NCBI RefSeq assembly: GCF_003573695.1
Contig: NC_039362.1
Span: 6,114,088-6,178,087 of the forward strand
Origin: Papaver somniferum
Taxonomy: Eukaryota > Streptophyta > Magnoliopsida > Ranunculales > Papaveraceae
Length of the DNA: 64,000 nt
Direction: 5' to 3'
Shown: in pieces, positions 11,241 through 22,992 of the stretch
Position numbering within the stretch: the stretch's first letter is position 1
Layout: every line of letters starts with the position of its first letter
Position numbers and translations under genes: made by a program
Notes under the pieces: model-generated
Databases searched by the model: none
What the model was told of the DNA's origin: nothing
The model's input: the letters and a program-made list of their open reading frames with translations, nothing else

Positions 11241-12098
11241 CAGTTGAAGAGTGGTCGAGATCGTGGCTCCATAAAGGAAGTTGGAGAGACCACTTGGTTC
11301 GATCAATTTTCACCTAGAAAGGAAGTAGGTGAATAAGGCACAACTTATTTATATCATCAGAAATCATCTCATAAGATTGTCTCATAATATGTCCATGGAT
11401 CAAACTGGAGGACGCTCCGAAGTTTTTAATGATTCTAGAGAATAATGAAATCCTGACAGATTATGAGAATGTACATGAGTCAATGGAAAGAAGAAGTAAA
11501 AAGAAGAAGAAGAAGGAAGATATAAAAGAAAAATTACTCTCGATTTCCGAGATTTATCTCATTTAATGCGAAGAATGAACGATTAGAAATAAGCGGTTAA
11601 AAGGACGTATCAGATAACGGGTGGTCAAGAAGACACGTGTAAATCATGAAAGTTCAAATTTCGGAAATATGTCGGCAAAGAAGAATATAAAGAGATGAGC
11701 ATGTGCGATATTTTAGGATAGATATTTCTCATATCGCTCACTTTATAAAGAGAACGACATGAGAAGAGGCAAAATGTAGGAGTGAAATATCGCACATTCA
11801 TTACTTATGCGAATTAGTAATGATTCAATATAAGCAAAAATTATTTCTCTTGGATAAATTGAGATGACATACCTGATGATGTCAAGAAAGTAAAGTGTGA
11901 AGATCCATGCAAATAGTTAGTTATGCGAAGTTGAGCGAATGTAACGCACAGTTTTCCCGAAAATAGGGGATCTATTTGTTATCATCCACTATGTAGTACT
12001 CTATATAAATGGAAGGTTGTCATGTAATGAGAGAGATCTAGTAAGTGTGTTAGACAATAAATTTAGGAGAGAGAAGGTTTATTTGGAGAGCAAGTTAA
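11241..12098. other. Non-coding AT-rich sequence with a possible LTR-like promoter
   Basis: No coding region is seen. A CTATATAAA box at 12000-12009 with a purine-rich downstream stretch resembles the promoter part of an LTR. Ends and partner copy were not found. Confidence 0.2.
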
Positions 12099-12838
12099 CA
12101 GGGGCGTATTGGATCAAGTTTTTTCTAGATAAAATTGGATACTAGTTTTACCCGAATCTAGTGGGTTTATAATGTTTCTTAAAGAATTTTTAAGATTCTT
12201 ATAGATATATGATTTCAGATTATAATGGATTTCCTTAGGAGTGGTTACATTTTTAAAAATTAAAATATATTACCAATTAGTAATATATTTGAAAAAACCA
12301 AGGTCATGATGATTCCCTTAAAATAAAAAAGATCCAAAAGTTGAGGTGGGCGGTGGTGGTTGGTGTGTATGGTGTGGTGGTGGCGGTGGTGGTGGGCACG
12401 TGGGTGGTGGTTTATGTGTGACGGTGATGGTGGCGGCGGTGATGGTTGGTGGTGGCGGCAGTGGTGGTTGTGCTGGTGGTGGTTGGTGGTGTGTGGTGGT
12501 TTGTAGTGGTGGTGGTGGTGGAAAACATAGCATGTTGTGATGAAAAAAAATTTGTCCATAAGAATTCATGAAACTCTTGTAGTTTGGGTTAAGATTGATA
12601 TGAGATAATAATATACATATTTTTCCTACAAGTATCCATAAGAATCCATATATATCTTGTCCCTTAATTATCCTAAGAAATCTTAAATAAATTGGGTACC
12701 TAGGATATTTGTGGAGTCTAAAACAATCCTAATTGAATATCATGGATATTTAATGATTCCTTACATATCCTAATTGAATACCTTGGAGTTTTTAGGATTG
12801 TTAAATATGCATGTAAATCTTAATCCAATACATCCCTG
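12099..12838. mobile_element. PIF/Harbinger-like non-autonomous element
   Basis: The left end CAGGGGCGTATTGGATCAAG and the reverse complement of the right end CAGGGATGTATTGGATTAAG form 20-bp imperfect TIRs (17 of 20 match). They are flanked by TAA on both sides (12096-12098 and 12839-12841), a 3-bp target-site duplication as made by PIF/Harbinger transposases. No transposase is present; the middle holds a TGG-rich tract. Confidence 0.6.
12343..12535 (+). repeat. Imperfect (TGG/CGG)n tract
   Basis: About 190 bases built mostly of TGG, CGG and GTGG units with few interruptions. Open frames on both strands here (Gly-rich, or His/Pro-rich on the other strand) come only from the simple repeat. 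The G-rich strand has many GG runs that could form G-quadruplex-like structure. Confidence 0.8.
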
Positions 12839-12842
12839 TAAG

Positions 12843-13394
12843 TAGGGGTGTCAACGGGTCCGGGTCCTCCCGGGTATCACTAGATCCGGACCCGGACCCT
12901 ACTTATAAAGGTCGACTCGGGTTCCTAACGGTTCGGGGTCCGGTTCCTAAACTTGTGGACCCAGAACCGGACCCGTTTAAATACCCGAGTACCCGTTGGT
13001 TCCGGGTACCCATTAGGTCTTAAGAAAACTATTTAAAAAACCTCAAAAACTTAATATATTTCTCATTTTAGCTTGAATTTATGTAGTTTTTATAAAAAAA
13101 TTATTATTCTTCTTATTAATGTACTAAATAAAGATTAAATGTAAGAGAAAAACTTAAAATGAGTAAAATATCAAAGCTAAAACTAGCAAAATATTTGTAA
13201 TTTTTCTAAAATCATGAATAAAAAAATGATTAAACGGGTACGCGATACCCGCGGGTATCCAATGGGTATTACCTGTTTAAATTTGGGTCCAATCGGTTAA
13301 TTACTCCTGGGTCCAATTTTAGGACTCAAAACCGGACCCAAATATACCGAATCCGGTTCCGAGTCCGGGTAATGGGTATCCATTGACAACCCTA
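12843..13394. mobile_element. hAT-like MITE with GGGTCC/GGGTACC-rich ends
   Basis: The ends read TAGGGGTGTCAACGGGT and, reverse complemented, TAGGGTTGTCAATGG. Flanking 8-bp sites are CCTGTAAG (12835-12842) and CATGTATG (13395-13402), 6 of 8 matching, as expected for an old hAT insertion. About 180 bases at each end are dense in GGGTCCGG, CCCGGACC and GGGTACC units, so the single strand could fold strongly. There is no coding sequence. It abuts the PIF/Harbinger-like element. Confidence 0.6.
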
Positions 13395-13786
13395 CATGTA
13401 TGTCTTTGTAACCAATTAGAAGTTTGATTAAATAAACAATCGATTTTACCATTATCTCCTATAATACGGTTAGATTCTTGTATGGACGTGGTCGTACGAT
13501 TTTATGCAACTACACTAGGGATAAGGTCACATTTTGCTTTCTAGATGTGCCCACTGACAATACTGCAGAGAACATCCCCATTCATCCCTCCATTTCTACG
13601 ATGGCTTTTGAACCAGGTGTTAATACGAAGTTAACACCTGTTTTAACATTTTTATGAGATCTTTGTTCCTCTGTTTTAACTCCGGCTGAATCCTAAAGAG
13701 GTGAAGTTTTTGGCTGAGAAAATATAAAAATTCCCCTCAATGCTTCGTTTATGTTTTTCGAATCAGAACACCAATTTGTCACAGAA

Positions 13787-15700
13787 GGGTGGTGATGGTG
13801 GTGGTGGTGTTTAAGAAGACGCGAGGTTGTTAGATGAAGAAGCTCATTGGGAGAAAATGATCACGGAACTTGAGATTGAGGTATTTTTGGATTGTTTTCC
13901 TCTTTTTTATCAACAAAACGATAATACTATTATGTAAAAGAATGAAAGAATACAGTCGATACTCGGATGATCCCGAAAGGAACAAACAAGTTACAGAAGA
14001 ATCTACAAATAATTGTTTTCCTCTTTCAATTACTTAAATTAGGGCTTCTTCTACTGTTTGTCTTCAAATTTCTAGCAAGGATTAACTTTTCCTTTTCTCT
14101 CTCTCGAAACTATTTAGGGTTCTTATTTCTACAAAAAATTGGAGAAAACTTAGGTTACAATTTCTTAATTACATACATAATTATGTCGTCAGTAATGATG
14201 GAACTGAAATGATATACAGTAGAATAGGTGTTGTGTTGTATATCATGTTACAAGATTCTTATCATTTTCTGTTTCAATGTGCATTCAGCTTCTTTTGATC
14301 GAAAACAAAAATTGGACTCTACAATCTGATAAAATCCAATCATCTCATCTCAAATTTTGTAGTGGAAAAATGTAACGAGAAATTGAAATTGGCTGAAGCT
14401 ACTCGAAAGAGTTCTGAAATTGAAAAGAAACTGAAACAAGTGGAGTTCGAAGTGAGCGGCAGTCGTGAAATGCAGAGTATGTCATTCACTTCATGTCCCT
14501 AATTTATTCAATATCATGATTGTTCTTGCACACATTTTCTTCTTAGCATTTGTGTCTCAACTTTGATTTGTTCTTTCCAGACGTGAAATGAATGAAGCAG
14601 CTATTGCTAAACAAAGAGAAGAATTCAACCAGCAACGTAAATCTATTTCTGGATGAGAAATTGAAAAGCAAGGTTGTTGCAGTGGAGCAAAGACAAGCTG
14701 AAATCCACCGCATGGAAGAAGAGATAGGAAGACGGAACAAGGCAGTAGACCTTGATTTTAAGTGGGAAAAAGTGAAAGATAAAGAGAACTCTGTCAAATC
14801 TCAGGAAAAAGACTTGGACAAGATAAAGAAGCAATTGGTTGCCGATAAAGAAAATATGCAGAATATGAGGTCTGATCTTGAGAAGAACGTGGCCTAAGGT
14901 TAAGGAGGAACAATTGTGGCCGTGTGAAGAGGAAAAAAAGCTCAAATTAACTGAAGAAGAGAGGAGGATAGAGTGTTTGCGCTTCAAATCAGAAGTGAAG
15001 CATGAGATAGCTAAGTGCAACCATGAAGAAGAATATTTCATGAAGGAGCGTAAGGGTCTGAATCAGGACAAAGAGGATATTGAACAGTAACGGGAAGTAG
15101 TGGATGGAAAGAAAATTGAGAGTGCTGAAGAGCTCAAACAGGTCAGGGAGGAGAGGGAAAGATTGGACCATGAGTGATCAGCTATGTCTGAAACTTGTCG
15201 CACTGAGCGTGAAGATGTGCTACTTGATTTGAGCTGAGGAAAAGGGAGTTGGAGGAAAGTATTCAAAACCAGTGAGAAGAAATGGGAAAAGAATTAAGAA
15301 ACACAGAAAGGGCTTTTCACAAAGACATGAAGCTGAAAAAGACTCAGATTGAAAATAAGTTGGAAAAGTTGCTAAAAACAAGCTTAAGGAACGGCAGCGT
15401 GGCATGAAGGAAAACATGCAAAAGGTTGTCAACCTTCTAAAGGCGTTCAAATTTTTTTTCCTGGGGTTACCCCAGAGCTGTTGGAAGAGTCTTCTCAGTT
15501 CGAGGAGAATCAAAGGGAGACTACATCTCTTGGACGAAAGAGGAATCATGCACAGACCACAACTAGTGAACAAGAAGAAGACGACAATGATACTTGTTGT
15601 GAGAGTGTCACGACAGGTGGATGCAGGAAGAGGCGGCAAACAATCCATCCAGAGTTGCAAACTTCTGGTGAAAGATTGCAAAAGTAAGTACACTACCTCA
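13787..15700 (+). pseudogene. NMCP/CRWN (nuclear matrix constituent, lamin-like) pseudogene fragment
   Basis: Plus-strand pieces follow the order of plant NMCP/CRWN proteins. A first piece ends in WEKMITELEIE at a splice donor (13880). A piece starting after an acceptor at 14288 reads LLLIENKNW, followed by a Lys/Glu-rich segment (14361-14475). A third exon after the acceptor at 14579 is a long heptad coiled coil (about 14590-15240) including EIAKCNHEEEYFMKE. A C-terminal piece (15480-15687) contains CRKRRQTIHPELQTSGE, like the basic tail before the nuclear localisation region. Many stops break the frame. CRWN proteins line the plant nuclear envelope and shape the nucleus. This copy keeps some introns, so it is not a retrocopy, and it cannot make the protein. 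Confidence 0.6.
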
Positions 15701-15849
15701 TTTTCAAGTTCATACGTTTTGATCTTTCCTTAACCTCACATTACCTCTAGTCTCATCAAATTTTTTACTGAAGTTGCATTTAAATATGTCCACAGGTCTG
15801 TAAATAAGGCTGACGATATAATGACTAATGATGACTTTTTCAGACTGAT

Positions 15850-16300
15850 GTCTATCTGTCTACGGAGCTTTGAATGATGCAGGCAATGCCGGTATTAAAG
15901 GAATTTTGTGCGGTGATGATGGGCATTTTACCGCTGCTTTCGTGAAGGACATTCACTAAAACTCTACTAATGTTGCTGAATCATGATCAGTTGAAAATGG
16001 AATGCAACTGGCAAGAGACACTGGAAGCAAAATTTAATTGCCGGAAGTTATTTACGGTAAGCACTTCACCTTAGTTGTCGGAAATACTTGGTTTTGTAAG
16101 GTCTTTTGCGAGATATTTTCTTCACTTGTCTCTAGATTTTGTCCAGGTCCACTTTTATCATCGCTATAGGGAGGGTAACTTTGCTGCTAATGAATGTATA
16201 TCTTGTGTGTCTATTGACAGGCCACCTGGATTTTGTTCACTTGTCTCTAGATTTTGTTCGTCTAGTGTTGTACAGGAAGAGCTTTCCCTAGATATGTAAG
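15850..16300 (+). pseudogene. LINE-type RNase H remnant
   Basis: The frame beginning near 15865 reads GALNDAGNAG and then DDGHFTAAFVKDIH, like the start of the RNase H domain at the end of plant L1-type LINE ORF2. Farther right (about 16140-16200) VHFYHRYREGNFAAN resembles the last conserved block (H.REGN..AD). Stops and frameshifts are present, and no poly(A) tail was identified. Confidence 0.45.
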
Positions 16301-16503
16301 GTTTAACTATTTTCCTGTTGTTATAACTCTTCTTACCCCAAAAAAGTTAATTACTAGCTTTAGAAGTCTGCCCAATTACACCTTGTTTGGGAATTATTTG
16401 TAGAGTGCATAACAAAGAAAAACGCCAAGACCAACCAAACAAATTAGGGCACATACACATCTCTTATTTTTCCATACAATGCAAAGTTGAATCCAGAAAC
16501 AAA

Positions 16504-17945
16504 CTATTCATTTTTCCAAGAGGACATGCTAGGTGTCTCTGAGTACTTCCAGGTCGACTTCATTGCTGAATGTCTTTCACCCTTCACTGCATCTTCATCA
16601 GAAGCAAGAGATTCGAGTTCTGCCAGTTCTGTTTCAGTTAGTTTCACTGCCAAAGCTCCTACATTTTGATTTAGGTTTTCAATCTTTGTTGTGCCTGGTA
16701 TTGGACAAACATCAGTTCCTTGATGATGTACCCACGCCAATGCAAGTTGGGACGGGCTGCATCCTTTCTTTTGAGCCAAGTCATTTACCCTCTCAAATAT
16801 ATGTTTGTTCTGCTCTAGATTCTCTGGTTGAAACCTTGGCAGATTCTACGATAAATCCAACACATTTTGTGCATGAGGAGTCATATTAGGCAAACAAATC
16901 TTTGTACTTGAAAAATAATCAACTTAAGTGCTAACCTAAAGCATGGGATAAGAGATAGAGCTAGCAGACCTTTCGCATGTCGTTATCAGCCAGATTGTCA
17001 ACCAACTTTGCCCCGGAAGAAAAGAAGCCTCTTCCCAGAGGACTGTATGTAACGATTCCGATTCCAAGTTCTCTAGCAGCGTAGGAAAGGAAACATCATT
17101 AGCTTGATAAGAGCATATCCAATACAAGGGATAATGGTCTTAAAATTGCATGCCACCTAGGATTTAAGAAATTTTTCACCAAAATTTTCATCTCCAACAT
17201 AAGGGTGAAGGTTATAAATTTAGATGACATGGTTAAACGGGAGAAATGGAGAAAATTTAAATAAGACCCTGGATCTTAAATCCACGTCACCATTTTATCT
17301 CTAAATTCAAATAAAAATTATTAGATAAAGAGTTCTTTTATTTTTATCTTTTTTGTGATTTGCATTGGAGATGCTCTAAACTTACAAAATATCTCACAAT
17401 AAATGATTTTGAATGTAAAATATGAGTGTCTCACCTACAGGTAGGGATAATGTCTTCCTCTGCATCCCTCGACCACAATGACCATTCCAATTGCACTGCT
17501 GTTATTGGATGAACAGCATGTGCTCTTCTAATAGTTGAAGCCGACGCCTCGGACAAACCTATGTATCTGATCTTCCCCTCATCAACGAGTTTTTTCAGTT
17601 CCATCATCTTTCATTAATACAAGAAAACAACTTAATATTTAGGATTCATCACCACTGAAAATTGAAAAACAAAGAGAAACTAAAGAGAATAAGGTTTTGA
17701 GGAAAACATACTGTAACTTCAATGGGAACCTTGGTGTCTGTTCTATGCTGATAATAAAGATCAATATAATCAACCTGAAGTCTCTTCAGACTAGCTTCGC
17801 AAGCAGCTCTAACATACTCAGGATCCCCACGGATCGACACCCTCCCACCATCTTCAAAGCTACAAGCAAACTTAGTAGCCAATTGAACCTTGTGTCTCTT
17901 ACCAACAAGTGCTTTCCCAATGAACTCAGGATGAACTCATCCTAA
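16504..17945 (-). pseudogene. Aldo-keto reductase (perakine reductase/IN2-2-like), 5'-truncated
   Basis: Four minus-strand exons with proper splice sites are readable. They are 17712 to about 17930 ([11 protein letters not shown] to DTKVPIEVT), 17435-17607 ([16 protein letters not shown] to AEEDIIPTC), 16970-17072 ([17 protein letters not shown]) and 16504-16845 ([10 protein letters not shown] to the stop). These cover roughly the C-terminal three quarters of a plant AKR barrel. In the family's Asp/Tyr/Lys/His catalytic set, the Lys (ATKF) and His (YYQHR) remain, but the first exon with the Asp and Tyr is missing. Sequence right of about 17930 is unrelated. The four exons themselves show little damage, so the truncation is probably fairly recent. 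NADPH-dependent carbonyl reduction is the family activity; this copy should be inactive. Confidence 0.75.
17111..17376. mobile_element. Tourist-like MITE in an intron of the AKR fragment
   Basis: TIRs GAGCATATCCAATACAA and, reverse complemented, GAGCATCTCCAATGCAAA are flanked by TAA on both sides (17108-17110 and 17377-17379). The 266-bp length, 3-bp duplication and GAGCATCTCCAATG end are typical of PIF/Harbinger-derived MITEs. It lies between the exons at 16970-17072 and 17435-17607. Confidence 0.7.
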
Positions 17946-18186
17946 CTATTGACCATATTAACGGTACTGTGTACCAGCATTTCGTAACCTCTGGTTCCTA
18001 TGAGGATGCTTTCTTAACAACAATAGTGAGCACAGCTCCAATTTTTCAAGAAATCCCCATTGAATGATCTAATCTCAAAGAAGTTCATCATTCAACATAG
18101 GAAATAATACGAACACATGTAATGTCAAAATGATTCTAGTGGAGTGAGTTTGCTTGGGTAGGCCCAAACCCATCCAGCATGCAAAA

Positions 18187-18613
18187 GAGAAACAGCAACT
18201 GAACTATTTGTGTAGCTTCGGAAACAAACTCACCTGTCTCTGTGTTAATCATCTCAGGAATTATTGGCACAAGTGAAAAGCCAAAACTGTTTCCCAATGG
18301 AGCTTTAGTCTGGTTGTGTCATCTGTTGAACTGTTTGATACCTAGTTATTTCTGTAGTGTTGAGCGACTCCTAAAGCCTTTGCTTGATGCTTCCATATGA
18401 CACTGACGATCACATCAGTAATTGTCTGCGAAGAAGAAGAAAATCATACAATATTATGTAACGGAACTAAAAGCTTGTGTATTGCGAAAATCACTTTGTT
18501 GTAACAAAAAGCTTACTTACCCCAACAAGTCTTGCTTTGACTTGTTTGATTTGATCAAGAGAGAATGTGGCGGAAGTGATTGAAGGTTTGACTTCAGTGC
18601 CAAAAGTAGTCAT
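18187..18613 (-). pseudogene. WSD1-like wax ester synthase/acyltransferase fragment
   Basis: From an ATG at 18613 the minus strand reads SITSATFSLDQIKQVKARL up to a splice donor near 18520. An exon starting about 18426 then reads TITDVIVSVIWKHQ, and near 18290 PLGNSFGFSLVPI occurs. This order resembles the middle part of plant WSD1-like O-acyltransferases, which esterify fatty alcohols or diacylglycerol in the ER. The active-site HHxxxDG region is not present. The match rests on short motifs, so the call is moderate. Confidence 0.4.
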
Positions 18614-18639
18614 TTCTGAACTTCAATGCTCAAAGCCTC

Positions 18640-19112
18640 AAACTAGTTCACTTTATAACTTATGAATAATAAATACACCATCATGCTTGCTTGACCATAT
18701 CAATCATGAATGCTTGTTATCCCTACTTTTGACTCCAGGACTAAGGTGCCTAATTCAAACACCAAAGGCTAAATCCTATGCTAATATTTACAAGAAGACT
18801 TCATAACCAAGATGTTGACTCTTCTAGACTAGACGAAAAGGGGTGTACGGAAGTGACATTCCCATTCGTTTTGTCTTCTTGAACCAATTCCACAATAATA
18901 AGAATTTGAATGAACAACCACTGCCAAGCAGAAAACTGACAAATGTGATGTTTCAAACAGCACATAAGCTATGAACTTCTTAGAAAGGGAAAGTCTAGAG
19001 AGAAGTTCAATCAGTAATTTACTTCTATATAATGAATTACTTATCATGAGAATATGAGATACAAAGATGAAATTTGGGTGATTAAATAAGAGGTTTTGCA
19101 ACAAAATATTAC
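18640..19112. other. No gene recognised
   Basis: AT-rich sequence between the WSD1-like fragment and the gamma-tubulin fragment. Short ORFs show no domain. It may be intron or flanking DNA carried with one of the fragments. Confidence 0.3.
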
Positions 19113-20520
19113 CTGAATTGGGTCTACTTCTCCTTGAATGATATTTAATATTGATATATATTTTGCTTGACTAGCTTCCTTAGTTCGAGCATAATATTCT
19201 TGGTCTGCAAAACCATGTCATCCGTTTTAGAAGCAGGTTCATAGAAATAGGAAAGTTATGCAAGCATTTCAATCAGCATGGTGATCTTGCCTGCAGAAGT
19301 CTTCTCATAACGTCTAGTAGTGTAGTTTTGCAGATCACATTAGCCTGCCAATAAAAGAAGTATCAGCATCAGACCATTAGAACAACTTTTATTAGATGGC
19401 ATTTATACTTCTAAGAAAAAAAAACATAGGAAAAACAAAAATGTAAAAGAAGAAAAAGAAAAAGGAAGGTGATAGCGTTTCTCAACAATTCTCAAGTAAG
19501 TAAGTTATTGTGGTTTAGGAAAATTAGCAAGAGAGCAAGCTCATCCTCCACACTCTGGAGCAGCGCCCAGATCGACCTCTACGATGGTTTTGAGACTTCC
19601 CTTATTCTTCCTATATACACCATAATGGGTACGGCAAAATTCCTAGTGCCAAACAGAAACCAGTTTTTCTCATCTCTCGGTTACTATAGATGCACATTAA
19701 GTTTTACCAATATCAAGTACCCACATAATGACAGCAGCCCCACGCTAAACTTATTTTCTGAAAAGCTATCCTTTATGGCACTCTAAAACTTGTCTTCTAA
19801 AAACTTTCCCATATAAACCATATATTAGGGCTAGCATTGTTCTTATGTTGAATTGTTAGCATGTTGTTTCATTTATATATTTCTTAAACGAAAGTGTCAC
19901 AGGGATTACAGACTAGTTACCTTTTATTAGGACTTTGAAAGTAATTACATGCTACATTTAAAGCTAATGCTAGACAATTTCATTGCAGATAAAGGTCTAA
20001 ACTCAAAGGATTGCGAAACAAATAATCTCTACCTACGGCAGGGACCTTAGAATGGGCCTTCAGTAGTTTCAAGTTAAAATTACGTTTCAAAACATAATTG
20101 CTACAAAATGGGAGAGATTCATTGGTAACCTAAGTGTTCCTTACCCATAATTGCACACTTAAAAAAGGGAACTTGAGGATTAGAAATAACCTGACGCTCC
20201 ACTCTAAGTGGTGTATATCCAGTCACAAGAAATGGCATCTTGGTGTTGGGATTAAGGATGTAAGTAGTCCGACCAAGTCATTATTCATATATCCCGGATA
20301 TCGTAGGGTGGTTGTACTTGCTGACATCACAGTAGAACCAAGGAATTTGTTTGTGCAAATGTAGGATTTGATAAACGAAGACGCTCCACGGCTATTCTAT
20401 TCAGTGCAGTATTGTTAAGCACAACAACACAATCTGGATTTAATGTTAGCCGACATCACTTGTCTCCATCTGATTTGGAAATACACTATATGTCTGAATA
20501 AGTTTTTTGCTATAGTGATC
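19113..20520 (-). pseudogene. TUBG: Gamma-tubulin pseudogene fragment with introns
   Basis: Three minus-strand exons match the middle of plant gamma-tubulin. The exon ending at 20191 (about 20500-20191) contains [34 protein letters not shown] and [18 protein letters not shown], and ends at a splice donor after VERQ. The exon 19345-19291 reads ANVICKTTLLDVMRRLLQ and is followed by a GC-type donor. The exon 19204-19113 reads YARTKEASQAKYISILNII and ends QGEVDPIQ. Breaks include a deletion after PNQMETSDV, frame breaks near 20330 and 20230, and loss of the TKNIMVSS-like stretch. Neither the N-terminal GTP-binding half nor the C-terminus is present. Gamma-tubulin nucleates microtubules; this piece is non-functional. 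Confidence 0.8.
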
Positions 20521-20989
20521 ATTCAAAGTTCTTCTTGGGATCGCGGGCAGACAGGAAGTGGTCAGGTTCTAAGCAATTTGTGCATATATTTCACGACTTG
20601 ACAGAGAATCCTCTAGGTTAACACAACCATACTGTACAATCACCGACTAGAACAACTATTAGACCCCGACTTCAAAATTCTATGCAAATTTTGACTTCAA
20701 AATTCTATGCAAATTTTGACTTCAAGGAATGCCTGCTAAATTCAAAAAGAAAGAAAAAAGGAATGACTATTGAATTCAACTATCATTCTAGGAAAAATCA
20801 AATCTTATGCAAATCTCCAATAATGCAAAAAAAAGAAGAAAAAAAAAATAGTGGCCAGAAACACAACTAAATGTGATAACTTGATTCAGTGTTTACCATA
20901 TAAGACTGATCTCATTGAACTACACATTGAAGACATAAAAGAGTCGGCACCAAATAAGAACCACAAACAACTAACATGTAAGAACCAAC

Positions 20990-21261
20990 CTGACACTCCA
21001 CTTCATCTGCAATCATTGTTCCACCAGCCTTAGCTAGAAGGCCAAGCACCCTGCTGGCAAGGATGCGCATATAGTTAGAGAGCTTTGATACCTTGGAAGC
21101 ACTCTCTCCAAGTGTCACGTCAATTAACTCATCAATGGCTCTTGGATCTCCCGAATCCTCAGCAACCTCAGTACTTTCCAACAGCCTGGTGAAACGATCA
21201 TACAACTGATAAACCAGAAAAAGCCTCCCCGCTGAGGTCCCGAGCTTCTTCCTCAAATGTT
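20990..21261 (-). pseudogene. Orphan internal exon of an unrecognised gene
   Basis: An open 272-base exon is bounded by a good acceptor (TTTGCAG before 21261) and a GT donor after 20990. It encodes about 90 residues, starting KHLRKKLGTSAGRLFL and including AIDELIDVTLGES and ILASRVLGLLAKAGGTM. The sequence looks like a well-kept helical domain with no stop. I do not recognise the family. No continuation on either side was found. It lies just upstream, on the same strand, of the gamma-tubulin pieces, and its donor could in principle splice to the gamma-tubulin exon starting at ANVI. Confidence 0.4.
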
Positions 21262-21529
21262 TCTGCAAAGCTAATACAGCACTGTCATGTACCCACAATG
21301 ATTAAAAAAGAAAAAGGTCAATGAAACCATCCTCTAAAGAGTTCAAATATGAAAGGTGTTTAGCAGCCAAGTGTTACTGTTTTACTCTGCGGGGTCAAGC
21401 GGTCAAGTGTGTGGATTATTGGCTCACACTTGACACCTAACGGGATGAGTAGCTATTAAGCCTGATCGACACACTACCCATAGTATTATTCTCTAAGTTT
21501 AATTTTAACCCGGTTAGAGTTTAAAAAAC

Positions 21530-22012
21530 AGACAAGATAGTAAGAAGTCTTCTTACTTCCTCCACATTTGCATCAATGAAGATTAAGGTATAATCTACAA
21601 ATTGTAAATGAGAGATCGTTGTACTATTCTCAGTCACCTGAAAACTAGAAAGTTTACCTCTTGCGACCGCATCATTTATCAGTTTTGAAAGAATTTCTAT
21701 TATGAAAAAGATAGAGAGATAAAGAGACTCCTTATCTCAAACCTTTGCTAGGTTTAAATTTCTCAGTTGAACTTCCTTTAATAGGAAGTGACAAATGGGT
21801 GCTATAGACACACCAAGTTATCCATGAAATCCATTTGCTATCACATTCATGTTTCCTTAAGATTGTAATTAAATAGAGATTGTCAATTGATATTGTAAAA
21901 GCCTTTCTCCATATCAGTCTTACATAGAATACCTAGACTCTTTCTCCTTATCCCGATGTCCACATACTCATTGGCTATTAGAACATCATTCAAAATTTGC
22001 TTTTGTTGTATA
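21530..22012 (-). pseudogene. LINE (L1-type) reverse transcriptase remnant
   Basis: Minus-strand frames carry the order of plant LINE RT. A start like VCGHRDKEKES precedes a KLINDAVARGKLSSFQV stretch and ENSTTISHLQFVDYTLIFIDA, which corresponds to the block around the catalytic ADD. Here the motif is VDY instead of ADD, so the active site is destroyed. A stretch that should read GLRQGDPLSP is also eroded. About 480 bases are recognisable; no ends were identified. Confidence 0.55.
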
Positions 22013-22039
22013 AAAACAAATTCTACGGGTGAGCAATTT

Positions 22040-22992
22040 TAGGGGTGAGCATACATCGATTATGTGCCGATTTTTGTCTCATCCACATCCAATTCAATTT
22101 ATTAAGGATTTGGAATTTGACATTTGAATCAAATCCATCAACCAACGGATTTGCACCCAATGGATGCACGGATGGACGTATTAGATGAGATAATCCAATG
22201 AGTTTGTTCTATAATACCCTACATTAACTATTTCTATCCGCCTTCTCAGTGGCGTTGCTATTATCATTATTTCCATGGAGCATGTAGAAAATTGTATGAT
22301 TAGTATGTTAGGATAAACTGGTGAACACTTTTTAAGGAATATACACAAAACGAGGCTCATCATTCTAATTCTATAAATATTGGTAAAGTTGTGTGCAGAA
22401 AGGGTGGGAATAACACCCTTAGATTTTTCCTTAGTACATTAACGTAATAAAAATCTATGGACGCTTCCTATTGCAAGGGTGTGCACTATTGGTAAAAATC
22501 TTCCTAGCCGGCTCCAAAGCCCATTCTTAGTCCAATTAGACAAAAAAAGTTTATTTATAAGCCTATTTTTCTTTTGTAAATCTCCTAAACAAATTTTCTA
22601 CCCCATAGCAAATTTTGCATCCCATTCTATAATTTTTGGTTCCGCCCCTGATATTGAGTGAGAGATATTAGAACCATCGTGATATACTAATAAATATTTT
22701 TCACAGAAATAGGAAATAATACACTAATATTGTGACATTAATCAAAAATATACTCAACACAAGAACACAACACTTTCATTTTATGGTGTTTAGTGGAACA
22801 CAAAAACACAACACTTCCATTTTATGGGTGTTCAATGGATTTTCAAGGTTATATCTGGGCCCAATCCATAATATGTTGGGTTTCAAAAATTGATTATACC
22901 CAACTTATTAGTGAACGGTTTGGATTCTCACCCTCGAAAATACGGTTGGTCTGAATTGTATCCACGGATTCAGAAGAAGATGCTCACCCCTA
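22040..22992. mobile_element. hAT-like non-autonomous element
   Basis: The left end TAGGGGTGAGCAT and the reverse complement of the right end TAGGGGTGAGCATCTTC form the TIRs. Flanking octamers match imperfectly (about 6 of 8 if the junction is shifted by one base). Inside, about 22735-22840 contains a direct duplication of a stretch with CACAACACTT and CATTTTATGG. The end of the inner stretch (TTGGTTCCGCCCCTG near 22649) may belong to a further nested element. No transposase is seen. Confidence 0.5.

Noticed and set aside
12260..12569. His/Pro-rich and Gly-rich open frames on both strands
   Set aside because: They are products of the TGG/CGG simple repeat and have no start context, splice signal or domain.
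19469..19786. 105-aa plus-strand frame
   Set aside because: It lies in an intron of the gamma-tubulin fragment on the opposite strand and has no recognisable domain.
13787..21298. A defined Helitron carrying the gene fragments
   Set aside because: I looked for TC...CTRR ends with a terminal hairpin around the cluster and could not identify a convincing pair, so a Helitron is only offered as a hypothesis.
22246..22649. Nested hAT-like element with CAGTGGCG/CAGGGGCG ends
   Set aside because: End similarity is only about 8 bases and the flanking octamers do not match.
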